Positions 9,616 to 18,522 of a stretch of DNA of 64,000 nucleotides are shown here, piece after piece (the stretch's first letter is position 1; every line of letters begins with the position of its first letter). The position numbers and the translations under genes were made by a program. The stretch is from Shinella daejeonensis (GTDB taxonomy: Bacteria; Pseudomonadota; Alphaproteobacteria; Rhizobiales; Rhizobiaceae). The DNA lies in NCBI RefSeq assembly GCF_024281235.1, contig NZ_JAHWXY010000002.1, positions 186,001 through 250,000 of the forward strand, read 5' to 3'. The notes beneath the pieces were generated by a model that was not told where the DNA came from, made no database searches, and saw only the letters and a program-made list of their open reading frames with translations.

Positions 9616-10986
9616 ATGCCGCTTATTCTACTTTCCGCGTCGAGCGGACAAGCATACCAACTGGTTTCAGACGATGACCTGCTGGGTCACATGAAAGAAA
9701 ATGGTGCGCTTCCACAGGGCGTCGCCGCCGGACTTGTGATCGAAGCTGTTTCGAGAATGGCGCCGGAACTGCGCGAGATCGCCCAGAAGTTCCATCTTCC
9801 CGTTACAGAACAAACCCCTGAAAAGTCGACCGAACAATGCATTTGCACCGTATTGGCCGACTATGCGGCAGCATCGGCGAAATCGGCGACGCGCGTACAA
9901 TCGAGCCTGGCCGCCCTGCGGACGGATTATGACCGAATGCAAAGAAACTTCCGGGAGTTCGAAGAATTCATTTCATCGAACGGATTGGGCAGCACGACGG
10001 TCGACTATACCAATCCGCCCGGCGCCTCCACCTATGAGTTGCGGGCCGGCCCGGACATGGCGCTTTACTGGCCGATGCCGACCAACGCACGCGGAATCAG
10101 TGAAATCCAGCTTCATGTCGCAGGCGCTCGAGCCATTTCAGATGGAGTAACGGCGTCGGTCTCGATAATCTCGCATTCGGGCGTGGTTCTGGCGGAATCG
10201 ACACAAACTTTTTCCGGCATTTCGAACAGATGGATATCCTTTCCCTTCGAGCGGGCCATCGGGCTGCCCGAATGCGATGCCGTCCTGCAAATTTCATTGA
10301 GCGGCAACAAGCGGGCAAGTCTGCTGCTCAGCCGCGGCGCAAAGACCAATTCCATCCGTTACGCCGTCCGGCGCGGACAATTCACCGGCAGCACGTTCGT
10401 GGCCGGCATCGCATCCAGGAAGTCTACCTCGGGTGACGATCCGCTCGATGGAGGCATGCTTGCCGTCAAGGTCCTGCGGGGACCCGCCGGCGTCCGCAAC
10501 AATCTTGGCCAGGAAGCGTCAGGCGGCGGAGAAATCCGGATTCTTCATGGCTCCGATTTGCCTTCACCGCTGGAAATCGTCCTTGGCGACGCGGATAAAT
10601 ACGCCGGCGTCCAATATTGGGACAGAGAAAACGGCTATATGGTGCACCCACCCGGACTGGGTTACACGAGAGCCGTATTTGAAGGCATCCCGGTCAAAAA
10701 CCTCCACTCGGCCGTCGCGCTCATTCATTCTCAAAATCCCGAATCTCCGCCGATGGATGTTCGGTTCGATATTCTGATCTCGGGTGATGAAGACCGTGAA
10801 GAACGGCTTCTAGCGACGGATCAACGGACAATTCACGCAACGGAATGGATCGAGTTGGTCTGCATGCCCGTCATGAACGAATTCCAGCAGGTCGACATCG
10901 AAATCACCGCAAAGCTTCGGGATTCCAGCGTCATTGAGAAAGCCTGGTGCGTATTGCGACGGATTTCACTGGCCGAGGGACGCTGA
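9616..10986 (+). CDS. Unknown protein paired with a glycosyltransferase (DUF6212-like?)
   Basis: 456 residues with no signal peptide and no membrane helix. The N-terminal 130 residues are helical and charged (LRTDYDRMQRNFREFEEF may be a coiled coil). The rest is rich in beta-prone stretches with carbohydrate-module-like patterns such as AGPDMALYWPMP and YWDRENGYMVHPPGLGYTR. It ends one base before the glycosyltransferase start and is surely co-transcribed with it. From memory it resembles DUF6212 proteins found beside rhizobial glycosyltransferases, but I cannot verify this. A role in surface glycan or glycoprotein assembly is inferred from its partner only. Confidence 0.8.
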   Translation: MPLILLSASSGQAYQLVSDDDLLGHMKENGALPQGVAAGLVIEAVSRMAPELREIAQKFHLPVTEQTPEKSTEQCICTVLADYAAASAKSATRVQSSLAALRTDYDRMQRNFREFEEFISSNGLGSTTVDYTNPPGASTYELRAGPDMALYWPMPTNARGISEIQLHVAGARAISDGVTASVSIISHSGVVLAESTQTFSGISNRWISFPFERAIGLPECDAVLQISLSGNKRASLLLSRGAKTNSIRYAVRRGQFTGSTFVAGIASRKSTSGDDPLDGGMLAVKVLRGPAGVRNNLGQEASGGGEIRILHGSDLPSPLEIVLGDADKYAGVQYWDRENGYMVHPPGLGYTRAVFEGIPVKNLHSAVALIHSQNPESPPMDVRFDILISGDEDREERLLATDQRTIHATEWIELVCMPVMNEFQQVDIEITAKLRDSSVIEKAWCVLRRISLAEGR

Positions 10987-10987
10987 C

Positions 10988-13525
10988 ATGTCGCGGAAGA
11001 CCTGGCTTGCTATCGTCATTCCCGTCCACCGACATTCACAATTCGTCAACGAAGCGATCGTCTCCGTCCTCGGCAGTTCCACGTCCGAGGGTTACCGCAT
11101 TATCGTCGTCAACGACGGTTGCCCGCATCTGGAAACCAAGCGCTCGCTCGACAATTGGCAATTGGCGCATGGAGACCGTATCTCGGTCGTCCATCGGCTG
11201 AACGGCGGCCTCAGCGCCGCCCGCAACACCGGCATCCGCCACGCTCTGGAAACGCTCCCGGATCTGGAGGCGATTTTCCTGCTCGATTCCGACAATATGA
11301 TCGACCGGGACGCCATTTCCGTTTTCCGGCAATATCTTGACGCACATCCGGAGGCGGGGTGGTTCTATCCGAAGTTCGATATGTTCGGCATTCATCACTT
11401 CGGCTCAGCAGGCGGCCCCTATAGCATCCTGCGTCATACCGCCCAGAATATCTGCGAGGCCGGCAGCCTCGTCCGCGTCGAGCTCTTTCGCCAGGGAAGG
11501 ATGTTCGACGAAACGTTCAAGCACGGCTTCGAAGACTGGGAATTCTGGGTCGGCTGTGCAGCCGCCGGATTCCGGGGCCTGCCTTTCGAACATCCGACAC
11601 TCCACTACCGCAAGCGCCCGCAGAGCATGCTGGCCGACTCGGAAAAAATGCGGCATACCCTTCACGAAAGAATCCGCCAAAATCACCGGGAATTGTTCAG
11701 TTACCCGTCACTGATCGCTCTCGAACATGAAGAATGCCCGCGCTTTGCGATGAAACTCATCGATGTCGATGACGACAGCGACGAGGAATGGCTTTTGTTC
11801 ACCGACCCGGAGGAGCCGGCAGCAATATCTGAAAGCGAACTTGTCGATCGCTTCTTCGAGCACGCCGTCGACGACAGGAAGATCCATTTTCCGAACCACG
11901 TGGTTTTCGCGACCCGGACATTCATGAAAGCCCTCGGGGATGTTGGATTAACCCGCCAGTTCTTCTTCGAGATGCAGCGCCATCTTGCAAGCAGTGGCGG
12001 ACTGAAGATTAGTGCAACCGCCGACGGGGGCGAACTCGTGTCCCCCATGAAATGGCTGCCACTGGATGCCACTCCACCGAATACCGTCGCTTACGGCCTG
12101 ACCCTGCGGGAACTGAAGAACAGGGCCAAGTACAATGTTCCCAAAGGGGAGGGAATCCATTTCGCACATTACGATCTGCCATCGTTCTCTGCCGGTGCCG
12201 GGGGCACAGGGTTGTCAGGCGACAAGCCAGTCGTCTCGTTTATCGGCAAGTTGATCAAGGATCCGCGATGCAGCAGCATCGATGAACGAATTGACTGGCG
12301 CGAGGATTGGCTTTCCTCCTATGCGCGGTCGACAGCGCTCATCGAGGAACGCTTTTCCTGCGGGCCAACATGGCCGGCGCTACAACGGCAGAAGAGGCGG
12401 ATCTGCTTTATCTTGACGATTTGCAGTTTTGGCGGCGTCGAGAAAGTTACGCACAACGTAGCCCGCGCCTTAAGGCGGGCCGGATATGAAACGACATTGC
12501 TTGTCGCCCTGCCACACCCATTTCCGGTGACAGAACAGGTCCTCGCAAGTTACGATGAGATATCCATCGTGCCGGTAGATGGAGCATTATCCTGGCAAGC
12601 AACCGACTATGGCGGCACATATCTGCTCGCGCCGACCCCAACAAAGCACGATGTCTACGGTCAACTCCTGTCGTATGACGTGGTGATCGGCTGCCACAGG
12701 TCCGGCCTGGATCATTACATGGCCGATCTGCGGCGCGACGGGGTGGTGACGCTTGCTTATGAACACCTCGTCGACACCAACGCCTTCGGACGATCCCTTG
12801 GATCGCCGATGGTGGCATTGAGCTTCGAGGCGGCGTTCGATCTGATCCTGACATGTTCGCGTGGCCTGAGCGATTGGCTGCACGGCGCGGGTGTTCCGGA
12901 AGAAAAACTGCTGGCGCTGCCCAATTCGCATGGCTTCCACAATTTCAACGGCTCGGACCGGGTGATCGACGTCGATCGAACACAGAGGCCGTTGTCGATC
13001 CTCTTCTTCGGACGCATGGATCTCCAGAAAGGATTGAGCATTTTGCAGGAGGTCGTGGAACAGACCCTGCGGCAGAATCTCGATGTCGAATGGACCATCG
13101 TCGGCTCGTCCGTTATCGGCGACCAGACAGAGGAGATACAGTTTCCGAAGGCCGTGAAGCGACTTTCGGCCCTTCGGGACAGTGCGAAGATCCAGGCACT
13201 TTATGAGCAATCCGACCTGATCGTCATGCCATCGCGGTTCGAGGGGTTGCCGCTGACCATTTCGGAAGCGCAACTGTGCGGCTGCGTGCCTGTCGCGACC
13301 AATGTCGGCCAGGTGTCCGAACGTATCGACCATGGCGAGAACGGTTTTCTCGTCGAACTCGAAACGGCGGCGGCCGAGATGGTCGAGATCATCCGCCAAT
13401 TGTCCAATGACCGCGAGCGGCTGGCCCGGATGCAACGCAATTGCATGCGCGAGGAACTCAGCTGGGAAACGGTAACGGCGCCGCTCATGGATTGGCTGGA
13501 TATCAAGCTCGGATCCAAAGCATAG
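10988..13525 (+). CDS. Two-domain glycosyltransferase, GT2 then GT4
   Basis: 845 residues with two catalytic folds. The N-terminal GT2 domain (about 5-290) has AIVIPVHRHSQF, VVNDGCPH, NGGLSAARNTGIRHA, a DSD metal motif in FLLDSDNM, and HGFEDWEFWVG. The C-terminal GT4-like domain (about 480-845) has CSFGGVEKVTHNVARAL, ILFFGRMDLQKG and EGLPLTISEAQLCGCVPVATN, the donor-binding E-x7-E region. It probably adds two successive sugars to a surface polysaccharide or protein on the cytoplasmic side. Start ATG at 10988 lies one base after the upstream stop. Lower G+C than the neighbouring operons hints at separate ancestry. Confidence 0.9.
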   Translation: MSRKTWLAIVIPVHRHSQFVNEAIVSVLGSSTSEGYRIIVVNDGCPHLETKRSLDNWQLAHGDRISVVHRLNGGLSAARNTGIRHALETLPDLEAIFLLDSDNMIDRDAISVFRQYLDAHPEAGWFYPKFDMFGIHHFGSAGGPYSILRHTAQNICEAGSLVRVELFRQGRMFDETFKHGFEDWEFWVGCAAAGFRGLPFEHPTLHYRKRPQSMLADSEKMRHTLHERIRQNHRELFSYPSLIALEHEECPRFAMKLIDVDDDSDEEWLLFTDPEEPAAISESELVDRFFEHAVDDRKIHFPNHVVFATRTFMKALGDVGLTRQFFFEMQRHLASSGGLKISATADGGELVSPMKWLPLDATPPNTVAYGLTLRELKNRAKYNVPKGEGIHFAHYDLPSFSAGAGGTGLSGDKPVVSFIGKLIKDPRCSSIDERIDWREDWLSSYARSTALIEERFSCGPTWPALQRQKRRICFILTICSFGGVEKVTHNVARALRRAGYETTLLVALPHPFPVTEQVLASYDEISIVPVDGALSWQATDYGGTYLLAPTPTKHDVYGQLLSYDVVIGCHRSGLDHYMADLRRDGVVTLAYEHLVDTNAFGRSLGSPMVALSFEAAFDLILTCSRGLSDWLHGAGVPEEKLLALPNSHGFHNFNGSDRVIDVDRTQRPLSILFFGRMDLQKGLSILQEVVEQTLRQNLDVEWTIVGSSVIGDQTEEIQFPKAVKRLSALRDSAKIQALYEQSDLIVMPSRFEGLPLTISEAQLCGCVPVATNVGQVSERIDHGENGFLVELETAAAEMVEIIRQLSNDRERLARMQRNCMREELSWETVTAPLMDWLDIKLGSKA

Positions 13526-13662
13526 GATAACAGTCTGCCGAGACGCCAAAGCATCCTATGAAGGCGAGGCACGCAAGCCGGGAACCCCAAATGGGAAACG
13601 GGTTGCCCGCAACCGGATCATGTCGATATCACATATATCCTGCCATGCGCGGGACGGGATGA

Positions 13663-13680
13663 CCGGCGACGTCTCGCCGG
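13663..13680 (+). terminator. Hairpin between glycosyltransferase and cyclodeaminase genes
   Basis: CCGGCGA and TCGCCGG flank a CGTC loop in the 252-base gap after 13525. It has no T-run; it may end the glycosyltransferase transcript or form part of the next leader. Confidence 0.3.
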
Positions 13681-13777
13681 CATCGCCCGACTACGGCAGC
13701 AGTAGAATTCTTCTCCCGCAAGACCTGACGCCGCGATCGCCGCACGATACAAGGGGAAACGAGAGGGGAGAAACACC

Positions 13778-14725
13778 ATGTATGTTGCCGACAGCGAGCA
13801 GGTCCATGCCCTGCTTGAATATCCGATCCTGATCGACTGGCTGCACGCAAGTCTTACCGGCCAGATTCCCGACAGCCAGACGATGATGACAACGGAGCCG
13901 GCCGACGGCGCAAATCGTTTCATGACGCTGGTGGGCTGGAAGGCGCAGGATCTTATCGCGGTCAAGATGGTCGGGGTTTTTCCCGACAACCTGAAGAAAA
14001 GACCGCCGCAAGCCTCCATCCAGGGCCTTGTCTGCGGTTTCAGCGGCGAGACCGGCGCGCCGCTGCTGGTGGCGGATGGCGAAGCCATGACCTTTCGCAA
14101 GACGGCTGCTGATTCCGGGCTCGGATCGAAACTCCTTGCGCGCAGTGACGCGCGCAACCTCCTCCTCGTGGGCGCAGGCGGATTGTCCTGGCATGTGGTG
14201 GCGGCGCACCGGGCAGCGCGGCCCTCGCTGGAGATCGTGCGGATCTGGAACCGGACGGTGCAACGCTCGCAGGAACTGGCCTCGCAATTGCGTCAGGAAG
14301 GCGTGGCTGCCGAAGCGATCGACGATCTCGATGCGGCCGTGGCCGAGGCCGATATCGTTTCCTGCGTGACCATGTCCGAGCAGCCGCTCGTCAAGGGAAC
14401 ACACCTGAAACCCGGAGCCCATCTCGATCTGATCGGGTCCTATCTGCCCACGATGCGGGAATGCGACACGGAGGCCATCGCACGCGGTCGCGTGTTTGTG
14501 AATACCCGGCGCGGCATCGAGAATGCGGGCGAACTCGTCCACGCCGTCGAACATGGCCGGTTCCGCTGGGAGGACATTGTCGCTGACGCGGCGGAACTCT
14601 GCAACGAACGGCGGCCGGGCCGCACCGGCGCGGACGACATCACCGTCTACAAGAATATCGGCGGCGGCCAGTTCGATCTCTTCACCGCAGCCTGCCTGTT
14701 GAAACAGCTCCGCTCCCGGGACTGA
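13778..14725 (+). CDS. Ornithine cyclodeaminase / mu-crystallin family protein
   Basis: 315-residue NAD(P)-dependent family member. Family features are FMTLVGWKAQDLIAVKMVGVFPDN (substrate loop), a Rossmann region LLLVGAGGLSWHVVAAHRAARP, IWNRT and DLIGSYLPTMRECD. The usual Gly-x-Gly-x-Gln-Ala turn is replaced by GAGGLSWH, so cofactor or substrate use may differ. The family includes ornithine cyclodeaminase, ketimine reductases and opine-type dehydrogenases; I cannot choose among them. GGGGAG lies 7 bases before the ATG. It converges on metQ with a shared terminator. Confidence 0.85.
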   Translation: MYVADSEQVHALLEYPILIDWLHASLTGQIPDSQTMMTTEPADGANRFMTLVGWKAQDLIAVKMVGVFPDNLKKRPPQASIQGLVCGFSGETGAPLLVADGEAMTFRKTAADSGLGSKLLARSDARNLLLVGAGGLSWHVVAAHRAARPSLEIVRIWNRTVQRSQELASQLRQEGVAAEAIDDLDAAVAEADIVSCVTMSEQPLVKGTHLKPGAHLDLIGSYLPTMRECDTEAIARGRVFVNTRRGIENAGELVHAVEHGRFRWEDIVADAAELCNERRPGRTGADDITVYKNIGGGQFDLFTAACLLKQLRSRD

Positions 14726-14762
14726 CCACATACCATCCCGTCATCGGAAAACCCGAGATGCA

Positions 14763-14796
14763 CGACGCCCGGCAGGCGGTAACCTGCCGGGCGTCG
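14763..14796. terminator. Bidirectional terminator-like stem between convergent genes
   Basis: CGACGCCCGGCAGG and CCTGCCGGGCGTCG form a perfect 14-pair stem with a 6-base loop between the cyclodeaminase (+) and metQ (-). No clear T-run on either side. Confidence 0.7.
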
Positions 14797-14834
14797 CAAT
14801 GAAAGGTTCGGTGGAACCAAACGCTGCGGTTCGG

Positions 14835-15611
14835 TTACCAGGAGGGAATCAGCGCACCCTTGAACTCTTCGTTGATGAACGACTTGATGCTGTCGTCGTG
14901 GTAGGATTCAACCAGCGTCTTGACCCAGGGTGCATCCTTGTCGGCGCTACGCACGACAATCAGATTGGCATAGGGCGATTCGCGTCCTTCGGTGGCGATG
15001 GCGTCCGAATTCGGGTCCAGACCGGCTTCCAGGGCGTAGTTGGTGTTGATGACCGCCGCATCGACATCGTCGAGCGAGCGGGGAAGCTGGGCGGCGTCGA
15101 GTTCGGAGAACTGAATGTTCTTCGGGTTTTCGCTCACGTCGGCGGGACCGGCCTTCAGGCCCGCTTCCGGATTGACCTTGATGAGGCCTTCCTTCGCGAG
15201 AATCAGGAGTGCGCGGCCGCCGTTCGTCGGATCGTTGGGAATGGCGACGGTTGCACCATCGGCAAGCTCGTCCAGGCTCTTCACCTTCTTCGAATAGACG
15301 CCCATCGGCGTGGTGATGGTCTTGCCGACGCTGACGAGATCGAAGCCGCGATCGGCGATCTGATTGTCGAGATAGGGCTGGTGCTGGAACGAATTGGCGT
15401 TGAGATCGCCGTCAGCCAGCGCCTGGTTCGGCACGACATAGTCGGAGAACTCGAGGATCTCGATGTTGAGGCCCTTCTGGGCCGCCACATCCTTGACCTT
15501 CTCCATGATCTGGGCGTGTTCACCGGGGGTCACGCCGACCTTGATATCTTCGGCAAGTGCGGGAACGCTGAAAAGGGCGGCGATCGCGGCCGTGGCGAGG
15601 AACTTCATCAT
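14835..15611 (-). CDS. metQ: D-methionine-type ABC substrate-binding protein
   Basis: 258-residue receptor of the NlpA/MetQ family for D- and L-methionine uptake. It has a signal peptide (MMKFLATAAIAALFSVPALA), then EDIKVGVTPGEHAQIMEKVKDVA, EFSDYVVPNQAL, NSFQHQPYLDNQ, IPNDPTNGGRALLIL and VINTNYALEAG, all family hallmarks. No lipobox Cys is present, so it is a soluble periplasmic protein and not a lipoprotein as in E. coli. GGAGA is correctly spaced from the ATG at 15611. Third gene of metN-metI-metQ. Confidence 0.93.
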   Translation of the reverse strand: MMKFLATAAIAALFSVPALAEDIKVGVTPGEHAQIMEKVKDVAAQKGLNIEILEFSDYVVPNQALADGDLNANSFQHQPYLDNQIADRGFDLVSVGKTITTPMGVYSKKVKSLDELADGATVAIPNDPTNGGRALLILAKEGLIKVNPEAGLKAGPADVSENPKNIQFSELDAAQLPRSLDDVDAAVINTNYALEAGLDPNSDAIATEGRESPYANLIVVRSADKDAPWVKTLVESYHDDSIKSFINEEFKGALIPSW

Positions 15612-15653
15612 GTGTCTCTCCTTGTGGGTTATGTGACGTGAAAGAAACTGAAA

Positions 15654-16322
15654 TCAGCTTTTGCGATTGCGCTTGTCGAAACGGCGGGCGAGCGTATCGC
15701 CGGCGCTCTGCACGAGCTGCACGAGGACAATCAGCACGACGACCACGGCCAGCATCACGTCCGGCATGAAACGCTGGTAGCCGTAGCGGATGCCGAGGTC
15801 GCCAAGGCCGCCGCCGCCGACCGCCCCGACCATCGCCGAATAGCCGATCAGGCTGACGATGGTCATGGTGAAGGCGAGCAGGATGGCCGGTCGCGCCTCT
15901 GCCAGAAGCACCTTGAAGACGATCTGCATCGGCGTCGCTCCCATGGCGCGGGCCGCCTCGATCAGGCCCTTGTCGATTTCCCGGATCGCCGCCTCCACCA
16001 GACGCGCGAAGAAGGGAATGGTGGCGATCGTCAACGGCACGATGGCCGCCGTTGTGCCGATCGAGGTGCCGGCCAAAAGGCGGGTAAACGGAATGATCGC
16101 CACGACGAGAATGATGAAGGGCGTCGATCGGGCGGCATTCACGACAAGCCCGACCACATAGTTGAGCATGGGTGCGGGAAAAAGCTCATCCTTGCCGCTG
16201 GTCGCCAGGAAGATGCCGATCGGCAGACCGATCGCCGACCCGATCAGGCCGGAGGCGGCCACCATATGCAGCGTTTGCAGCAAGGATTTCCACAGCAGCA
16301 TGAAAAGCATGTCAGGCGACAT
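15654..16322 (-). CDS. metI: Methionine ABC transporter permease
   Basis: 222-residue inner-membrane permease with five or six helices. The EAA loop reads [29 protein letters not shown], split here as [10 protein letters not shown] and [25 protein letters not shown] and [22 protein letters not shown]-like segments match the MetI family. The ATG at 16322 lies inside the end of metN (11-base overlap), which fixes the start and indicates coupling. Confidence 0.95.
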   Translation of the reverse strand: MSPDMLFMLLWKSLLQTLHMVAASGLIGSAIGLPIGIFLATSGKDELFPAPMLNYVVGLVVNAARSTPFIILVVAIIPFTRLLAGTSIGTTAAIVPLTIATIPFFARLVEAAIREIDKGLIEAARAMGATPMQIVFKVLLAEARPAILLAFTMTIVSLIGYSAMVGAVGGGGLGDLGIRYGYQRFMPDVMLAVVVVLIVLVQLVQSAGDTLARRFDKRNRKS

Positions 16323-17406
16323 AGCCGAGCACCTCCGTGGAAAGGCCGGTTTCGGCATAGAAACGCGCGGCGCGGTCGAGCACCCCGGGTGTGGCGGGAT
16401 AGGCAACGACAAGCGTTCCGAACGGCTCGCCGGCGATTTCCTCGATCGCGCCGGCAAGGATATTGACGTCGCCGCCGATCTCGGTGACCAGACGGGCCGT
16501 CAACGGCTGGAAGGCCGTCGCACCGAAGAAGGTAAGCCGTACGAGAATGCGGTCACCAGCCGACGGCTCCGCCTTCAGGCCGGAACGCAGCCATTCCGGC
16601 AGGCTGGCGCCCGATGTCGACGCGAGGAGGATCCGCGTCGTTTCGTGTTTCGGGGCCGTGAAGACATCGAACGTCGGGCCATCCTCGACGATGCGCCCCT
16701 GGTCGATCACCGCGACGTGGGAGGCGATGGCCTTCACCACCTCCATTTCATGTGTGATCAGCAGCACGGTGAGGTCGAGTTCGGCGTTGATCTGCTTGAG
16801 AAGCGACAGGATCGACTGCGTGGTTTCGGGATCGAGTGCGGATGTGGCTTCGTCGGACAACAGCAGTTTCGGCGATGTGGCGAGCGCCCGGGCGATACCG
16901 ACGCGCTGCTTCTGCCCGCCTGACAATTCGGACGGATAGCGCGCCGCCTTGTCGTCAAGGCCGACGAGTTCGAGAAGCGGCCCGACTTTCGCCCGGATCG
17001 CGGCGCGGTCGAGGCCGGCGATCTCGAGCGGCAGGGCGACATTGTCGAAGGCGGTGCGCGAGGACAGAAGATTGAAATGCTGGAAGATCATTCCCACCTG
17101 GCGCCGCAGGCCGCGCAAGCCGGCGTCGTTCAATCCGCCGACGTCCGTCCCGTCGACCATCACCTTGCCGGATGTCATCTTTTCGAGGCCGTTGACGAGG
17201 CGGACGAGTGTCGACTTGCCGGCGCCCGAGCGGCCGATGATACCGGTGATCGCGCCATGATCGACGGTAAGGTCGACACCATCGACCGCCGTAAAGGGTT
17301 TCGCTGCATCGCCGTAGCGTTTGGTGACGTTCTCGAAGATGACCATGGGCGCGCTATCCGCAGTCTTCTGCGAAACGGCGTCGGCCGCAACAGTGGGGAG
17401 TATCAT
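16312..17406 (-). CDS. metN: Methionine ABC transporter ATP-binding protein
   Basis: 364 residues. Walker [11 protein letters not shown]-loop [11 protein letters not shown], signature LSGGQKQR and Walker [17 protein letters not shown] are intact. The C-terminal 80 residues ([14 protein letters not shown] onward) form the NIL/ACT-like domain that binds methionine and gives trans-inhibition in MetN proteins. The start at 17406 is a modest choice; MVIFENVT at 17346 would match the usual MetN start, but neither has a good Shine-Dalgarno. Confidence 0.94.
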   Translation of the reverse strand: MILPTVAADAVSQKTADSAPMVIFENVTKRYGDAAKPFTAVDGVDLTVDHGAITGIIGRSGAGKSTLVRLVNGLEKMTSGKVMVDGTDVGGLNDAGLRGLRRQVGMIFQHFNLLSSRTAFDNVALPLEIAGLDRAAIRAKVGPLLELVGLDDKAARYPSELSGGQKQRVGIARALATSPKLLLSDEATSALDPETTQSILSLLKQINAELDLTVLLITHEMEVVKAIASHVAVIDQGRIVEDGPTFDVFTAPKHETTRILLASTSGASLPEWLRSGLKAEPSAGDRILVRLTFFGATAFQPLTARLVTEIGGDVNILAGAIEEIAGEPFGTLVVAYPATPGVLDRAARFYAETGLSTEVLGYVA

Positions 17407-17456
17407 TTTCAGCTCACGGTTTCAGTCAATCAGTCATCCCGGCGAAATAGCATCAC

Positions 17457-17473
17457 CTTCGCATCATGCGAAG
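17457..17473. promoter_or_regulatory. Perfect inverted repeat upstream of metNIQ
   Basis: CTTCGCAT and ATGCGAAG are exact inverted arms around one C, about 50 bases upstream of the metN start. GCATC and GATGC nearly extend it. It suits a dimeric repressor or a small hairpin in the leader. I did not find the SAM-II riboswitch layout known from alphaproteobacterial methionine genes. Confidence 0.45.
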
Positions 17474-17666
17474 ATGCAGCACATTCGATGACAAGTGACA
17501 TTCCGTAGCATGTAATCCAGCCTCGGTCTCGGCGGTCGGAGTTCCAGTGCGGGTACCATTGCCCCGAACGCAGCGAATTTGACAGGAATGAAATTCCGGA
17601 AATCCCCGATCAGGAGGAATATCCTCGCGATAACGCCAATATCATCGCCCCGGCCGGCCGGCAACG

Positions 17667-18440
17667 CTACCAGCAGGTATAGCCGGCATCCGCCGCCACG
17701 ATGGAGCCGGTCATGAGACTTGACGCGTCGGAGGCGAGGAACAGCACCACCGAGGCGATTTCCTCCGGCTGGCCGAGACGGCGCATCGGCGTCATGTCGA
17801 GCCATTGCTCGTACATCGGCCGATCTTCCTTGGCGAAGGTCAGCAGCGGCGTATCGATATAGGTCGGCGCAACCGAGTTCACCCGCACGCCCCGGGTCGC
17901 CCATTCGGCCGCAAGCGAGCGCGTGAGATGATGAACGCCGGCCTTCGCCGCATTATAGTGGACCTGTTGCTGCGGCCGGTTGACGATCGTGCCCGACATG
18001 GAGCCGATGGTGACGATCGTTCCCCTGCCCCTGGCCAGCATATGCTTGCCGAAAGCCCGGCAGGAGCGGAAGGCGCCGCCGAGATTGATGTTGATCATCC
18101 GCTCCCAGTCCGCATCGGAAAGGTCCTCCGAGGGCACACCCGCATGGGCGATGCCCGCATTGGCGACGAGAATATCGGCCGCCCTTCCGCGCGCCGCCAG
18201 CGCATCGGCCACCGCATTTACGGAGGCGCTGTCGGCGACATCGATCACGGCGGCTTCGACCGCATATCCCTTTGCCGCGAGCACGACCCGTCCGGCCTCG
18301 GCCCGTTCCTCGCTGATATCGGTGAGGATCATTTCGGCCCCCGCCTCGCACAGCGCCTCGGCGCAGGCAAGGCCGATCCCCTGCGCGGCTCCCGTCACCA
18401 CCGCCACGCGCCCGGCGAGATTGAATTTATCCAGATACAT
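17667..18440 (-). CDS. SDR-family polyol dehydrogenase (MYL-type)
   Basis: 257-residue classical short-chain dehydrogenase. Cofactor motif TGAAQGIG, NAG motif ANAGIAH, catalytic Ser in IGSMSG, Tyr-x3-Lys in YNAAK, and the C-terminal GSIVAADAGYTCW. It is a close relative of the SDRs at 48031 (MYLERFRLDG) and 30667 (MYAELFKLNG); this subfamily includes tetritol and pentitol dehydrogenases, so oxidation of a sugar alcohol is likely (inference). Last gene of the transporter operon, 82 bases after the aldehyde dehydrogenase. Confidence 0.88.
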   Translation of the reverse strand: MYLDKFNLAGRVAVVTGAAQGIGLACAEALCEAGAEMILTDISEERAEAGRVVLAAKGYAVEAAVIDVADSASVNAVADALAARGRAADILVANAGIAHAGVPSEDLSDADWERMININLGGAFRSCRAFGKHMLARGRGTIVTIGSMSGTIVNRPQQQVHYNAAKAGVHHLTRSLAAEWATRGVRVNSVAPTYIDTPLLTFAKEDRPMYEQWLDMTPMRRLGQPEEIASVVLFLASDASSLMTGSIVAADAGYTCW

Positions 18441-18522
18441 CGTTTTTCCCTGTTCACATCGCCTCTGGCCGATCCGGCTTCATGGGCGGGCCCCACAAAC
18501 GCGCGGCCCGCCCGTTGCCGTA

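Noticed and set aside
17407-17666. SAM-II riboswitch before metNIQ
   Set aside because: Expected in some alphaproteobacterial methionine genes, but I could not find the core pseudoknot pattern. Only the short palindrome at 17457 stands out.
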